This document shows, in pieces, positions 17,554 through 30,311 of a stretch of 64,000 nt of DNA; within the stretch, counting starts at the first letter, position 1; each line of letters opens with the position of its first letter. The translations under genes and the position numbers were made by a program. Below the pieces are notes generated by a model. The model saw only the letters and a list, made by a program, of their open reading frames with translations, did not search any database and had not been told where the DNA came from. The DNA is taken from the NCBI GenBank assembly GCA_021848365.1, contig JAJZUS010000001.1, forward strand, positions 62,001-126,000, given 5' to 3'. This DNA is from Actinomycetes bacterium. Its GTDB lineage: Bacteria > Actinomycetota > Acidimicrobiia > Acidimicrobiales > RAAP-2.

Positions 17554-18842
17554 GTGAGGGCCTCCAGGAAACGCTGCCGGTGGGCGAGGAGCCGCTCGGC
17601 GTCGAAGACGCGCTCGAGGCTGGCGGCGTCGAGCAGGCCGCTCTCGGCGACGACGTCGCGGAAGGTCCGGTCCTCCGCCACCGTGCGCCGGGCCGCCGAC
17701 TGGACGACGCGGTAGGCCTCGTCGCGCGCGATCCCCGACTCGACGAGGGCGAGCAGGACGGACTGGGAGAAGACGAGCCCGCGCGATCCCCGCGTCAGGT
17801 TGTCGAGGGCCCGCTCGGGGTGCAGCACCAGTCCGTCGGCGAGCCCGGTCGCGCGGCGGAGCATGTAGACGGTGAGCGTGAGGGCGTCGGGCAGGACGAC
17901 CCGCTCGACGCTCGAGTGGCTGATGTCGCGCTCGTGCCACAGGGCCACGTCCTCGAGGCCCGCCTGGAGGTAGCCACGCAGTACCCGCGCGAGGCCGCAG
18001 AGCCGCTCGGCGAGGACCGGGTTGCGCTTGTGGGGCATCGCCGACGATCCCTTGGCGCCCGGGGCGAAGGGCTCCTCGGCCTCGCCGACCTCGCTGCGCG
18101 CGAGATGGCGCACCTCGAGGGCGAAGGACTCGATGCCCGTCCCGAGCGCCGCGCAGGCGTAGAGGACCTCGGCGTGGCGGTCGCGCCCGACGACCTGGGT
18201 CGCCGGCACCGGGCGCAGGCCCAGTCGCTCGCAGACCTCGGCCTCCACGGCTGGGTCGATGTTCGAGTAGGTCCCGACCGCACCCGAGAGCTTGCCGACG
18301 GCGATCCCCTCGCGGGCGCGCCGAGCCCGCTCGAGGTCCCGCTCGACGGCCAGGGCGAAGAGGGCGAACTTCGCCCCGTAGGTCGTGGGCTCGGCGTGCA
18401 TGCCGTGGGTGCGTCCGGTGATGGGCCAGTCGATCGTCTCGACCGCGCGGCGCGTCAGCGCGTCGCGCAGCTCGGTCGCCGCCGCGATCACGAGGTCCAT
18501 CGCGCGCACCAGCACGGCGCAGAGGGCCGTGTCCACCACGTCCGACGAGGTCAGCCCGTAGTGGATCCAGGCCCCCGCCGGCATGCCGATCCGCTCCTGG
18601 ACCACGTCGACGAAGGCGGCGGTGTCGTGGTTGGTGACCGCCTCGCGCTCCCCGACCGCCGTCACGAAGTCGGCGTCGACGACGGGGCGCCGCTCGCGCA
18701 GGGCGCGCGCGTCGGCGGCGGGGACGACGCCGCGCGCCGCCAGGGCCTCGGCGGCGAGGATCTCGACCTCGAGCATCGTGTCGAACCGGGTCTCGTCGCT
18801 GAAGAGCGCGGCTACGTCACGGGGGGCGTAGCGGGGGATCAC
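17541..18842 (-). CDS. purB: adenylosuccinate lyase
   Basis: A 433-residue member of the fumarase/aspartase superfamily that splits SAICAR and adenylosuccinate. The signature loop is GSSAMPHKRNP; N-terminal IHYGLTSSDVVDTA and THGMHAEPTTYG are also typical. The GTG at 18842 overlaps the purD stop by four bases. It acts twice in the pathway, after PurC and after PurA, both encoded in the same chain. Confidence 0.96.
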   Translation of the reverse strand: MIPRYAPRDVAALFSDETRFDTMLEVEILAAEALAARGVVPAADARALRERRPVVDADFVTAVGEREAVTNHDTAAFVDVVQERIGMPAGAWIHYGLTSSDVVDTALCAVLVRAMDLVIAAATELRDALTRRAVETIDWPITGRTHGMHAEPTTYGAKFALFALAVERDLERARRAREGIAVGKLSGAVGTYSNIDPAVEAEVCERLGLRPVPATQVVGRDRHAEVLYACAALGTGIESFALEVRHLARSEVGEAEEPFAPGAKGSSAMPHKRNPVLAERLCGLARVLRGYLQAGLEDVALWHERDISHSSVERVVLPDALTLTVYMLRRATGLADGLVLHPERALDNLTRGSRGLVFSQSVLLALVESGIARDEAYRVVQSAARRTVAEDRTFRDVVAESGLLDAASLERVFDAERLLAHRQRFLEALTWRT

Positions 18843-20077
18843 GAGATCCCCGCCGCGATGTCCCGACGCCACACCATGCCGTCGAAGGCGAGGCGCGAGA
18901 CCCCGGCGTAGGCGCGCTCGCGCGCGTCGGCCACGCTCTCGCCCACGGCGCTCACCGAGAGCACCCGGCCCCCCGCCGTCTCGAAACGTCCGTCGAGACG
19001 GCGCCGCGTACCGGCGTGGTAGACGGTCACGCCCTCGACCGGGTCGGCGAGCTGGCCGTCGGACCCGAGCCCCTCGATGACGTCGCCCCGGCGGGGGAAA
19101 GAGGGGTAGCCGTGGGCGGCGAGCACCACGGTCACCGAGGCGCCCCGCGGCCGGGCGACGACGCCGGCGAGCTCGCCGGTGGCGGTGCGGGCGAGGAGGT
19201 CGCCCCAGTCGTCGTAGAGCCCGACGAGCGACTGGGCCTCGGGGTCCCCGAAGCGCACGTTGTACTCGAGGAGCATCGGACCGCGCTCGCCGATCATGAG
19301 GCCGGCGTAGAGGACGCCCCGGTAGTCGATGCCGCGGGCCCGCAGGACCTCGAGGGTAGGCCGCACGATGGTCTCGACGGCCGTCTCGCAGCTGGTCGGG
19401 TCGTACGCGTTCGGCGCGTAGGCCCCCATGCCGCCGGTGTTCGCCCCCCGATCGCCGTCGCCGACGCGCTTGAAGTCCTGGGCCGGGGCGAGGGGCACGA
19501 CGTCGCGCCCGTCGCAGAGGACGAGCAGGGAGCACTCGACGCCCGCGAGCCCCTCCTCGATCACGATGCGCCGCCCGGCGTCGCCGAAGGCCTCGCCCGA
19601 GAGCTTCGCGCGCACGTCGGCGCGAGCCTCGGCCAGGTCGTCGGTCACGAGCACGCCCTTGCCGGCGGCGAGGCCGTCGGTCTTGACCACGTAGGGCGGG
19701 CGCATCTGGGCGAGGGCCGCCTCGGCCTCGGCCTCGGTCGCGCAGACGTGGAAGCCCGCCGTCGGCACCCCGGCCTCGGCGAGGAACTCCTTCAGGAAGA
19801 CCTTCGACCCCTCGAGCCGCGCCCCGCGCCGGCCCGGGCCCACGACCGGGATGCCCTCCTCGCGCAGGGCGTCGGCCAGCCCGTCGACCAGGGGCTGCTC
19901 CGGGCCGACGACGACGAGGTCGGGGGCGAGCGAGCTCACCGAGGCGTCGGCGACCGCGAGGCCCTCGGCGGCCATGCCGTCGTTGCCGGGCACCGCGACG
20001 ACGTCGTGCTGGCGCGCGAGGGCGTGGGTGAGGGCGTGCTCGCGCGCGCCCGACCCGACGACGACGACCCGGCTCAC
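18839..20077 (-). CDS. purD: phosphoribosylamine-glycine ligase (GAR synthetase)
   Basis: A 412-residue ATP-grasp ligase. The N-terminal [16 protein letters not shown]-grasp elements [17 protein letters not shown] and [11 protein letters not shown], and [12 protein letters not shown] identify PurD. The GTG at 20077 overlaps the purA TGA. The reading upstream of this start is purA shadow. Confidence 0.96.
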   Translation of the reverse strand: MSRVVVVGSGAREHALTHALARQHDVVAVPGNDGMAAEGLAVADASVSSLAPDLVVVGPEQPLVDGLADALREEGIPVVGPGRRGARLEGSKVFLKEFLAEAGVPTAGFHVCATEAEAEAALAQMRPPYVVKTDGLAAGKGVLVTDDLAEARADVRAKLSGEAFGDAGRRIVIEEGLAGVECSLLVLCDGRDVVPLAPAQDFKRVGDGDRGANTGGMGAYAPNAYDPTSCETAVETIVRPTLEVLRARGIDYRGVLYAGLMIGERGPMLLEYNVRFGDPEAQSLVGLYDDWGDLLARTATGELAGVVARPRGASVTVVLAAHGYPSFPRRGDVIEGLGSDGQLADPVEGVTVYHAGTRRRLDGRFETAGGRVLSVSAVGESVADARERAYAGVSRLAFDGMVWRRDIAAGIS

Positions 20078-21351
20078 GACGGTCGCACGAACTGGTCGCG
20101 CTGCGGCCCGACGCCCACGGTGGCGATGCGCACGCCGATGACGTCGGCGAGGAAGGCCACGTAGTCGCGCGCTGCTCGGGGCAGGTCCTCGAAGGACGTC
20201 CGGGTGCTCAGGTCCTCGCCCCACCCGGGGAGGGTCTCGTAGATCGGGGTCACGTCGTGCAGGACCGACTGGTGGTAGGGCGGGTAGTCGTAGCGCTCGC
20301 CGTCCATCTCGTAGCCCACGCAGACCTTCACCTCCTCGAGGGTGTCGAGGACGTCGAGCTTGGTGAGGGCGATCTCGGTCAGCGAGTTGAGCCGTACCGC
20401 CTGACGGGCCATCACCGCGTCGAACCACCCGACGCGGCGGCGGCGCCCCGTGTTGGTCCCGAACTCGGCGCCGCGCGTGACGAGCAGGTCGCCCAGCTCG
20501 CCGTCGAGCTCGGTCGGGAAGGGCCCGGCCCCGACCCGGGTCACGTAGGCCTTGGCGATGCCGACGATGCGCGTGAGGTCGCGGGGCCCGAGGCCCGAGC
20601 CCGTCGCGGCGCCCCCGGCCACCGGGTTCGACGAGGTGACGAAGGGGTAGGTGCCGTGGTCGAGGTCGAGGAAGGTCGCCTGGGCGCCCTCGAGGAGGAT
20701 TCGCTCCCCGCGCGCCAGGGCGTCGTGGACCACGCCCACGGCGTCGACGATCATCGGGGCGAGGCGCGGGGCGTACTCGTCGAGGTAGCGCGCCGAGATC
20801 TCGGCGGCCGACATCGCGAGGCGGTTGTAGACCTTGGTGAGCACGAGGTTCTTCTCGTGCAGCACGACGTCGAGCTTCTGGCGGAAGATCTTGGGGTCGA
20901 GCAGGTCCTGGACCCGTAGCCCCACGCGGGCCGCCTTGTCGGCGTAGGCGGGGCCGATGCCGCGCTTGGTGGTGCCCAGGGCGTTCTTGCCGAGGAAGCG
21001 CTCGGTCAGCCGGTCGAGCTCCTGGTGGTAGGGCATGATCAGGTGGGCGTTGCCCGACACGAGCAGGCGGCTGACGTCGACGCCCTTCGCGCCGAGGGCG
21101 TCGAGTTCGGCCACGAGCACGCCCGGGTCGACGACGACGCCGTTGCCGATGACCGGGGTGATGTGGGAGTAGAGGACCCCCGAGGGCACGAGCTGTAGGG
21201 CGAAGGCCTCGCCACCCACGACGATGCGGTGCCCGGCGTTGTGACCGCCCTGGTAGCGCACGACCATGTCCATCTCGCCCGCGAGGAGGTCGGTCAGTTT
21301 GCCCTTGCCCTCATCCCCCCACTGCGTTCCGACGACGACGGTTGCGGGCAC
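20074..21351 (-). CDS. purA: adenylosuccinate synthetase
   Basis: A 425-residue PurA, joining IMP and aspartate with GTP. The P-loop-like [16 protein letters not shown] and the IMP-binding segments GGHNAGH and [14 protein letters not shown] are present, with C-terminal [16 protein letters not shown]. First gene of the six-gene overlapping chain; its start is 30 bp downstream of the asparaginase stop. Confidence 0.97.
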   Translation of the reverse strand: MPATVVVGTQWGDEGKGKLTDLLAGEMDMVVRYQGGHNAGHRIVVGGEAFALQLVPSGVLYSHITPVIGNGVVVDPGVLVAELDALGAKGVDVSRLLVSGNAHLIMPYHQELDRLTERFLGKNALGTTKRGIGPAYADKAARVGLRVQDLLDPKIFRQKLDVVLHEKNLVLTKVYNRLAMSAAEISARYLDEYAPRLAPMIVDAVGVVHDALARGERILLEGAQATFLDLDHGTYPFVTSSNPVAGGAATGSGLGPRDLTRIVGIAKAYVTRVGAGPFPTELDGELGDLLVTRGAEFGTNTGRRRRVGWFDAVMARQAVRLNSLTEIALTKLDVLDTLEEVKVCVGYEMDGERYDYPPYHQSVLHDVTPIYETLPGWGEDLSTRTSFEDLPRAARDYVAFLADVIGVRIATVGVGPQRDQFVRPS

Positions 21352-21381
21352 GGCACCCCCCGGGGACTAGGCGGCTAAAGG

Positions 21382-22383
21382 TCAATGGTACCGGAGGGAC
21401 GGGTCGGGGGCCGGCTGGTCGACGGCGGCGAACCACGCCGCGACCGCGTCCCGGTCGGCGCCCGCCGAGAGGAGGAGGAGCAGGGCGACCCGGGCGTGGC
21501 GGGCGTCGAGCGACCCCGCCGCGACGAGCCCCCGGCCGAGCAGGTCGACCTCGCCCCCCGGGTAGCCGTAGGTCGCGCCGAGGACGGGCCCCGACCCCGT
21601 GCGCGACGCCAGGACGACCGGGACGCGACGGGCGAGGTCCGCGAGGACCGGCACGTGGCGGGCGGGGACGTGACCGCCGCCCGGCGCCTCGACCACGAGG
21701 CCGCCCACGCCGAGCGCGCCGAGGGCCCCGAGCGCGAGGCCGTCGTCGTCGAGGGCGACCGTGACGAGGGGCACCGGGGGGAAGGGGGGTCGCGCGTCGA
21801 TCGGCGCCAGCGCGCTGACCCGGGTGCGTAGGCGCACGCGGCCCTCGACGACGTCGCCGAGCGGGCCGGCGACGGGCGAGGCGAAGGCGGCGGGGCTCGC
21901 GGTGTGGGTCTTGCGCACGAAGCGGGCGGCGTGGACCTCGTCGTTCATGACGACGAGGGCCCCGAGGTCCCGCGTCGCGGGATGGGCCGCCACGCGCAGG
22001 GCGGCCGCCAGGTTCGCCGGTCCGTCAGCCCCGAGCGACCCCGGGTGGCGCATGGCGCCCGTCACGACGACCGGACCCGCCCCGAGCAGCTCGAGCGCGA
22101 AGGCCGCCTCCTCGAGGGTGTCGGTGCCCTGGGTCACGACGAGCCCGACCGTCCCCTCGCGACGTGCGTCACGGGCGACCCTCGCGACCTCGACGAGGTC
22201 CTCGAGGGTGACCTCGACCGAGGCCGCGCGACGCAGGTCGCGGACCTCCACCTCGGGCAGGTCCGGGGCGTCGACGAGCGGACCGAGCAGCTCGGCCGCG
22301 CCGAGCGACGGGCTCACCGCGCCCTCCCCCGTCGAGGCGATCGTGCCGCCGAGGCTGACGAGGAGGACGCGAGGACGAGTCAC
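21382..22383 (-). CDS. ansA: L-asparaginase
   Basis: A 333-residue asparaginase/glutaminase-type hydrolase. Both catalytic threonine motifs are seen: GGTIAS near residue 12 and VVTQGTDTLEEAAF. The Lys/Asp pair of the second triad fits MNDEVHAARFVRKTHT. There is no signal peptide, suggesting the cytosolic type, which supplies aspartate. That fits its place next to purA and purC, both aspartate consumers, though co-transcription is inferred. Confidence 0.9.
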   Translation of the reverse strand: MTRPRVLLVSLGGTIASTGEGAVSPSLGAAELLGPLVDAPDLPEVEVRDLRRAASVEVTLEDLVEVARVARDARREGTVGLVVTQGTDTLEEAAFALELLGAGPVVVTGAMRHPGSLGADGPANLAAALRVAAHPATRDLGALVVMNDEVHAARFVRKTHTASPAAFASPVAGPLGDVVEGRVRLRTRVSALAPIDARPPFPPVPLVTVALDDDGLALGALGALGVGGLVVEAPGGGHVPARHVPVLADLARRVPVVLASRTGSGPVLGATYGYPGGEVDLLGRGLVAAGSLDARHARVALLLLLSAGADRDAVAAWFAAVDQPAPDPSLRYH

Positions 22384-22400
22384 CGGCCCACGCTACCCAC

Positions 22401-24886
<2,486 letters not shown>

Positions 24887-24890
<4 letters not shown>

Positions 24891-25279
24891 CGGGCACCCC
24901 GGTTCCGGCGGGTCTCGTCGACGAAGAGGGCGATCGCGTTCTGGACCGGCACGAGGTCCCGCCGGTACTGGCGGTGCGCCTCGCGGACCGCCGCCTCGCG
25001 CGCGTCGAGGAGGGCGTCGCGCTCGGCGCGCAGGTGGGCGACCTCGTGCTCGAGGGCGAGGATGCGCTTCACGCCCTCGAGGTTGACGCCCTCGGTCGTC
25101 AGCTCCTGGATACGCCGCAGCGTGGCGAGGTCCTCGTCGGAGAAACGCCGGCTGCCGCCGGCGGTGCGCTGCGGGTTCAGCAGGCCGGTGCGCTCGTAGT
25201 TGCGCAGGGTCTGGGGGTGCACACCCGCCAGCTCGGCGACGACCGAGATGACGTAGACGGCGCGCGCGCGATCGGACAT
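24887..25279 (-). CDS. hspR: heat-shock repressor HspR (MerR family)
   Basis: A 130-residue MerR-type repressor with winged helix [20 protein letters not shown] followed by [20 protein letters not shown], as in HspR, and a C-terminal coiled coil. HspR binds HAIR operators (CTTGAGT-N7-ACTCAAG) together with DnaK and shuts off the operon. The ATG at 25279 overlaps the dnaJ stop (TGATG); a GTG three bases upstream is possible. A HAIR-like site lies over the dnaK promoter. Confidence 0.93.
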
Positions 25280-26346
25280 CACTCCTCCTCGTTCAGGGTG
25301 TGGGCCAGGCGCTCGACGGCGGCGCGCTGGTCGCGGGTGAGCTCGGTGGGCAGGGCGACGGCGATCGTGACGAGCAGGTCGCCCGCCGCGTGCTTGCCGG
25401 CCGCGGGCACGCCCCGGCCGCGCACGCGCATGGTCGTGCCCGGCTGGGTGCCCGGCGGGACCTTCAGCGTGACGGGGTCGTCCAGGGTCGGCACGCTCAC
25501 CGTGGTGCCGAGGATCGCCTGGGTCACCCCGACCGACACGGTCGTGGTGAGGTGGCGTCCGCGACGGCCGAAGCGGGGGTCGGCCGCCACGTGGACGTCG
25601 ACGAAGAGGTCCCCGGCCGGGCCGCCCTGGGCGCCGGGACCCCCCTTGCCCTTCAGGCGGATGCGCTGGCCGTCGACGACGCCGGCCGGCACGCGCACGT
25701 TCACCCGTCGGGTGGAGGGCTCGCGCCCGCTGCCGTGGCAGGTCGGACAGGGCGTGACGACGCGGCTGCCCCGGCCGTGGCAGACCGGGCAGACGCTCGA
25801 CATCGCGAAGGGGCCCTGGTCGTCGTTGAGGACGCCCCGGCCCCCGCAGCGCTCGCAGGTCGCGACGCCGGTCCCGGGGGCGGCGCCCGTCCCCCGGCAG
25901 ACGCGACAGGCCTCGTCGCTCGGCAGGGTCACCGTCGTCGTCACGCCGCGCACGGCGTCGGCGAAGTTGAGGTGCAGGGCCGTCTCGAGGTCGGCGCCGC
26001 GCTGGGCCCGGGGACGCCGGCCCCCGAAGAGCCCGCCGAAGAGGTCGCCCAGGTCCCCGATGTCGCCGGTGAAGCGGAATCCGCCGGGCCCGCCGGCGCC
26101 CCCGAAGGCGCCGGCCGCCGGGCCGAGGCGACGGACCTCGTCGTACTCCTTGCGCTTGGCGGCGTCACCGAGGACGTCGTAGGCGGCCGAGACCTCCTTG
26201 AATCGCTCCTCGGACCCGGGGTTGGTGTCGGGGTGCAGCTCCTTCGCGAGCTTGCGGTAGGCGCGGGTGATCTCCTTGTCGGTGGCCGTGTCGGACAGCC
26301 CGAGGACCTTGTAGTAGTCCTTCTCGAACCACTCCCGCTCGGCCAT
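25279..26346 (-). CDS. dnaJ: co-chaperone DnaJ
   Basis: A 355-residue type I DnaJ. The J-domain (4-72) has the HPD motif in [10 protein letters not shown]; a Gly-rich linker follows. Four CxxCxGxG zinc repeats are present ([32 protein letters not shown]), then the substrate-binding C-terminal domain. It stimulates DnaK ATPase. It starts directly after the grpE stop. Confidence 0.96.
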   Translation of the reverse strand: MAEREWFEKDYYKVLGLSDTATDKEITRAYRKLAKELHPDTNPGSEERFKEVSAAYDVLGDAAKRKEYDEVRRLGPAAGAFGGAGGPGGFRFTGDIGDLGDLFGGLFGGRRPRAQRGADLETALHLNFADAVRGVTTTVTLPSDEACRVCRGTGAAPGTGVATCERCGGRGVLNDDQGPFAMSSVCPVCHGRGSRVVTPCPTCHGSGREPSTRRVNVRVPAGVVDGQRIRLKGKGGPGAQGGPAGDLFVDVHVAADPRFGRRGRHLTTTVSVGVTQAILGTTVSVPTLDDPVTLKVPPGTQPGTTMRVRGRGVPAAGKHAAGDLLVTIAVALPTELTRDQRAAVERLAHTLNEEE

Positions 26347-26895
26347 CTAGCCCTTCACCCTCACCATCGCCGGGCGCAGGACGGCGCCGCGCCAGCGGTA
26401 CCCCGCGCGCAGCACCTCGGCGACGATCTGCTCGTGGGCGTCGGGGTCGTCGGCCGGCTGGTGGGCCACCGCGTCGTGGACCGTCGGGTCGAAGGCGACC
26501 GCCGCCTCGTCGATCCGCTCGAGTCCCTCCTTCGCGAGGGTCGCGAGCAGCAGGCCCCGAGCCTGGCGCAGCGCGCCGCCCTCGCCCTCCTCGCCCTGGG
26601 CGAAGTGGGCGTCGGCGAGGTCGAGGGCGTCGAGGACCGGCAGGAGCGTCGCCGCCAGGGCGCCGCTCGCGCGGTCCGCCGCCTCCTCGCTCGCGCGGGT
26701 CACGCGCTTGCGGTAGTTCTCGAAGTCGGCCTGGACCCGCCGGAGCGTGTCGAGGTACTCGTCGCGCTCCCGCTCGACCTCACCGCGCTCGTCGTCCGCG
26801 TCGCCGCGGGCCGGGGCGATCACCTCGGCCAGCTCCTCGGCGATCGCGGCGTCGTCGACGACCGGCTCCTCGACGGGCCGCTCCGCGCCGCTCAC
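26347..26895 (-). CDS. grpE: nucleotide-exchange factor GrpE
   Basis: A 182-residue GrpE with an acidic N-terminus, a long helix containing [15 protein letters not shown], and the C-terminal beta-domain motif [20 protein letters not shown]. It releases ADP from DnaK. The GTG start overlaps the dnaK stop by four bases. Confidence 0.95.
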   Translation of the reverse strand: MSGAERPVEEPVVDDAAIAEELAEVIAPARGDADDERGEVERERDEYLDTLRRVQADFENYRKRVTRASEEAADRASGALAATLLPVLDALDLADAHFAQGEEGEGGALRQARGLLLATLAKEGLERIDEAAVAFDPTVHDAVAHQPADDPDAHEQIVAEVLRAGYRWRGAVLRPAMVRVKG

Positions 26896-28721
26896 TTCTC
26901 GTCCACGATCTCGGCGTCGACGATCTCGTCGTCGTTCGTCGCGCTCGCCCCGGGGGCCGCCCCGCCGCTCGCGGCGGCCTTCGAGGCCTCCTCGTAGAGG
27001 CGCTGGCTGAAGCTCTGCGAGACGCTGAGCAGCTTCTCGGTCGCCGCGGCGATGGCGTCGTGGTCGGTGCCGGCGAGCGCCGTCTTGAGGGCCGCCAGCT
27101 CGCGCTCGACGTCGTCGCGCTCGGTGCCCTGGAAGGACTCGGCCTGCTCCTTCAGGAGCTTCTCGGTCTGGTACACGAGACCGTCGGCGTTGTTGCGGAT
27201 CTCCGCCTCCGCGCGACGCTTCTGGTCGTCGGCGGCGTGGGCCTCGGCGTCGCGCACCATGCGATCGATCTCGTCCTTCGAGAGGCTCGAGCCCCCGGTG
27301 ATCGTCATCGACTGGGTCTTGCCCGTCGCGAGGTCCTTCGCCGAGACGTGGACGATGCCGTTCGCGTCGATGTCGAAGGTGACCTCGATCTGGGGGACGC
27401 CGCGGGGCGCGGGCGGGATGCCGACCAGCTGGAACTTGCCCAGGGTCTGGTTGTAACTCGCCATCTCGCGCTCGCCCTGGAGGACGTGGACCTCGACCGA
27501 GGGCTGGTTGTCGTCGGCCGTGGTGAACGTCTGGCTCTTCTTCGTCGGGATGGTCGTGTTGCGCTCGATGATCCGGGTCATGACGCCGCCCTTCGTCTCG
27601 ATCCCGAGGCTGAGCGGGGTCACGTCGAGCAGGAGGATGTCCTTCACCTCACCCTTCAGCACGCCGGCCTGGACCGCCGCGCCGACCGCGACGACCTCGT
27701 CGGGATTCACGCCCTTGTGGGGGTCCTTGCCGGTGAGGCCGCGCACGAGGTCCTGGACGGCCGGGATGCGCGTCGAGCCGCCCACCAGGATGACGTGGTC
27801 GAGCTGGGCGACGGTGAGCCCGGCGTCGGCGATGGCCTGGTCGAACGGCGTGCGGCACCGCTCCACCAGCGACGCGGTGAGCTCGTTGAACTTGGCGCGC
27901 GTCAGCTTGAGGTCGAGGTGCTTCGGCCCTTCGGCGGTCGCGGTGATGAAGGGCAGGTTGATCTGGGTCTCCTGGAGGGAGGAGAGCTCGATCTTCGCCT
28001 TCTCGGCCGCCTCCTTCAGGCGCTGCACGGCCATCTTGTCGCCCGAGAGGTCGACGCCCTCGGTGTCCTTGAAGGTCTTGATGAGCCACTGCATGACGGC
28101 CTCGTCCCAGTCGTCACCGCCGAGCTGGGTGTCGCCGTGGGTCGACTTCACCTCGAAGACGCCGTCGGCGATCTCGAGGACCGAGACGTCGAAGGTCCCG
28201 CCACCGAGGTCGAAGACGAGGACCGTCTGCTCGGCGGATCCCTTCTCCAGCCCGTAGGCGAGGGCCGCCGCGGTCGGCTCGTTCACGATGCGCAGCACCT
28301 CGAGACCCGCGATCTGGCCGGCCTCCTTGGTGGCGGTGCGCTGGGCGTCGTTGAAGTAGGCGGGCACCGTGATGACCGCCTGGTTGACCGTGTCGCCGAG
28401 GTAGGCCTCGGCGTCACGCTTCAGCTTCATGAGGATGCGCGCGCTGATCTCCTGGGCCGTGTACTTCGTGCCGTCGATGTCGATGCCCCAGGCGTTGTCG
28501 CCCATGTGGCGCTTCACCGAGCGGATCGTCCGGTCGGGGTTGGTGATGGCCTGGCGCTTGGCGACCTCGCCGACCAGGACCTCACCGGTCTTCGAGAACC
28601 CCACGACCGACGGGGTCGTCCGCCCGCCCTCCGCGTTGGGGATGACGATCGGTTCGCCCGCCTCGAGGACGCTCACCACCGAGTTGGTCGTCCCGAGGTC
28701 GATGCCGACTGCCTTTGCCAT
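26892..28721 (-). CDS. dnaK: molecular chaperone DnaK (Hsp70)
   Basis: A 609-residue Hsp70. The N-terminus [47 protein letters not shown] and [11 protein letters not shown] mark the ATPase domain; the substrate-binding domain follows and the tail ends in [13 protein letters not shown]. The ATG at 28721 with RBS GAAGGAGA is chosen; the frame extends upstream without Hsp70 similarity. First gene of dnaK-grpE-dnaJ-hspR-clpB. Confidence 0.98.
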   Translation of the reverse strand: MAKAVGIDLGTTNSVVSVLEAGEPIVIPNAEGGRTTPSVVGFSKTGEVLVGEVAKRQAITNPDRTIRSVKRHMGDNAWGIDIDGTKYTAQEISARILMKLKRDAEAYLGDTVNQAVITVPAYFNDAQRTATKEAGQIAGLEVLRIVNEPTAAALAYGLEKGSAEQTVLVFDLGGGTFDVSVLEIADGVFEVKSTHGDTQLGGDDWDEAVMQWLIKTFKDTEGVDLSGDKMAVQRLKEAAEKAKIELSSLQETQINLPFITATAEGPKHLDLKLTRAKFNELTASLVERCRTPFDQAIADAGLTVAQLDHVILVGGSTRIPAVQDLVRGLTGKDPHKGVNPDEVVAVGAAVQAGVLKGEVKDILLLDVTPLSLGIETKGGVMTRIIERNTTIPTKKSQTFTTADDNQPSVEVHVLQGEREMASYNQTLGKFQLVGIPPAPRGVPQIEVTFDIDANGIVHVSAKDLATGKTQSMTITGGSSLSKDEIDRMVRDAEAHAADDQKRRAEAEIRNNADGLVYQTEKLLKEQAESFQGTERDDVERELAALKTALAGTDHDAIAAATEKLLSVSQSFSQRLYEEASKAAASGGAAPGASATNDDEIVDAEIVDEK

Positions 28722-28776
28722 GTCTCTCCTTCGAACCGCGGCTCGGGCCCGGTGGCCCTCGCCGTGAATGCCCACC

Positions 28777-28806
28777 AGTATACAAACTTGAGTGGCTTCG
28801 TATCAA
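28777..28806 (-). promoter_or_regulatory. dnaK promoter
   Basis: On the minus strand, TTGATA (28806-28801), an 18-bp spacer and TATACT (28782-28777), about 55 bp before the dnaK start. Both hexamers match vegetative sigma consensus at five of six positions. Confidence 0.7.
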
Positions 28807-28807
28807 G
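28787..28807. promoter_or_regulatory. HAIR-like HspR operator
   Basis: CTTGAGT, seven bases, then TATCAAG. The known HspR site is CTTGAGT-N7-ACTCAAG; the left half is perfect and the right half matches at five of seven. It covers the -35 and spacer of the dnaK promoter, so bound HspR would block polymerase. Confidence 0.8.
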
Positions 28808-28839
28808 AAAATGACTATGGCTGAACTAAGAAATTCCTA

Positions 28840-28860
28840 TATACCGTTTGACCAGGTATA
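28840..28860. repeat. inverted repeat upstream of dnaK
   Basis: TATACC, nine bases, GGTATA: a perfect 6-bp inverted repeat just after the O-methyltransferase stop and 55 bp upstream of the dnaK -10. It is not a CIRCE element. It may bind a second regulator or be chance in an AT-rich patch. Confidence 0.3.
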
Positions 28861-28865
28861 ACCTC

Positions 28866-29456
28866 TCACGGGAGCCGACGGGCGAGGAGAACCCCCTTGC
28901 CGATCGGGACGGTCACGGCGTCGACCCGGGGGTCCCCGTCGACCCGGGCGACGAAGTCGGCCAGCTCTTCGGCGTGGCTCAGGACGTTGTCGGCGAGCAG
29001 CAGGGCGCCGGGCTGGAGACGGCCGATCAGGCGCTCGTAGGCGGCGAGGTAGACGTCCTTCTCCGCGTCGACGAAGGCGAACGCGACGGCGCCGGGCTCG
29101 TCGAGGAGGACGAAGTCGCCCTCGACGAGGTCGACAACGTCCTCGACCCCGGCCGCGGCGAAGGTCGCGCGGGCGAGGGCGGCCTTCGCGGGCAGGATCT
29201 CGTAGGTCGTGAGCCGCCGTCGCGAGGCCCGGCACCCGAGGGCCAGCCACAGGGCCGAGTACCCGGCGCTCGTACCGACCTCGACCGCCGGACCGGGCGG
29301 GGCCGACGCGATGGTGAGGGCGAGGAAGCGACCCGTGTCGCGGGGCACCTGGCGCAGTCGCTCGAGCCGGGGCGTGCCGTCGGCGCGGTCGCGCGCGTCG
29401 CGCCCCTCGAGGTCGGCCATGACGGTGGTGATGGAGTCGGGGATGTCGTGGAACAC
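28866..29456 (-). CDS. class I O-methyltransferase (PF01596 type)
   Basis: A 196-residue SAM-dependent methyltransferase of the catechol/caffeoyl-CoA O-methyltransferase type. The SAM motif is AVEVGTSAGYSALWLAL, and the metal-binding acidic residues appear in AFVDAEKDVYLAAYE and LLADNVLSHAEEL. Substrate is unknown. GTG start, divergent from gpmA across a 62-bp spacer. Confidence 0.87.
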   Translation of the reverse strand: MFHDIPDSITTVMADLEGRDARDRADGTPRLERLRQVPRDTGRFLALTIASAPPGPAVEVGTSAGYSALWLALGCRASRRRLTTYEILPAKAALARATFAAAGVEDVVDLVEGDFVLLDEPGAVAFAFVDAEKDVYLAAYERLIGRLQPGALLLADNVLSHAEELADFVARVDGDPRVDAVTVPIGKGVLLARRLP

Positions 29457-29518
29457 GACCGCAGTCTCGCACCGGACCCGCTGGTCCGCCCGGTCGTTCC
29501 CGTCACTACAGTTGGCCC

Positions 29519-30274
29519 GTGCCCGACCTGATCCTCCTGCGCCACGGCCAGTCCGAGTGGAACCTGCGGAACCTCTTCACGGGGTGGCAGGACGTGGACC
29601 TCACCGAGACCGGCGAGACGGAGGCGGCGGCCGCCGGGCGCCTCCTCGGCGCCGAGGCCGACCTCGACCTGCGAATCGTGCACACCTCCCTCCTCACCCG
29701 CGCGATCCGCACCGCCGAGATCGCCCTGCACGAGGCCGGTCGCTCCTGGCTGCCGGTGCGGCGCAGCTGGCGGCTCAACGAGCGCCACTACGGCGACCTC
29801 ACCGGCAAGGACAAGAAGGAGACGGCCGAGCGCTTCGGACGCGAGCAGCTCCTCGCCTGGCGTCGCAGTTACGACGTGCCGCCGCCGCCCATGCCCGAGG
29901 GCGACGCGCGCGACGTCACCACCGACCCCCGCTACCGCGACGTGCCGGCGGAGTACCTGCCGCGCACCGAGTGCCTGAAGGACGTGGTCGCGCGCGCGAC
30001 CCCCTACTTCCGCGACGTGATCGCCGAGGACCTCCAGCGCGAGTCGGTGCGGGGCGGGGCCGTCCTCGTCGCCGCCCACGGCAACTCGATCCGGGCCCTA
30101 CGGATGATGCTCGAGAGCATCGGCGAGGACGAGATCGCCGAGTTGGAGATCCCGACCGGCATTCCCTACCGGGTGCGGCTCGACCACGAGCTCACCGTGG
30201 TCGAGGCCCGCTACCTCGGGGACCCCGCCGCGGCCGCCGCGGCGGCCGCGGCCGTCGCCCGCCAGGCCGGGTAG
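29519..30274 (+). CDS. gpmA: 2,3-bisphosphoglycerate-dependent phosphoglycerate mutase
   Basis: A 251-residue dPGM interconverting 3- and 2-phosphoglycerate in glycolysis. The phosphohistidine motif is LLRHGQSEWN, with LFTGWQDVDLTETGE, RRSWRLNERHYGDLTGKDK and the second catalytic His in VAAHGNSIRAL. GTG start. The C-terminus ends in an alanine run (AAAAAAAAVARQAG) that is low-complexity. Confidence 0.95.
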   Translation: MPDLILLRHGQSEWNLRNLFTGWQDVDLTETGETEAAAAGRLLGAEADLDLRIVHTSLLTRAIRTAEIALHEAGRSWLPVRRSWRLNERHYGDLTGKDKKETAERFGREQLLAWRRSYDVPPPPMPEGDARDVTTDPRYRDVPAEYLPRTECLKDVVARATPYFRDVIAEDLQRESVRGGAVLVAAHGNSIRALRMMLESIGEDEIAELEIPTGIPYRVRLDHELTVVEARYLGDPAAAAAAAAAVARQAG

Positions 30275-30304
30275 GTCACATACCGACACGCGTGTCGGTA
30301 TGCT
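30275..30304 (+). promoter_or_regulatory. candidate promoter of the MFS gene, possibly leaderless
   Basis: GTCACA (30275-30280), 18 bp, TATGCT (30299-30304). A start of transcription about 7 bp further would fall on the GTG at 30312, and no ribosome-binding site precedes that codon. This suggests a leaderless message, common in Actinomycetota. Confidence 0.4.
30279..30302. promoter_or_regulatory. perfect 24-bp palindrome, operator for the TetR regulator
   Basis: The arm CATACCGACACG is followed directly by its reverse complement. It fills the gap between the proposed -35 and -10 of the efflux gene, the classic place for a TetR-type repressor. The matching TetR gene is at 31903 in the same transcript, implying autoregulation. 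Confidence 0.7.
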
Positions 30305-30311
30305 GCGCCAG

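Noticed and set aside
28840-28860. CIRCE element before dnaK
   Set aside because: The repeat TATACC-N9-GGTATA does not match the CIRCE arms TTAGCACTC/GAGTGCTAA; HspR/HAIR control is better supported.
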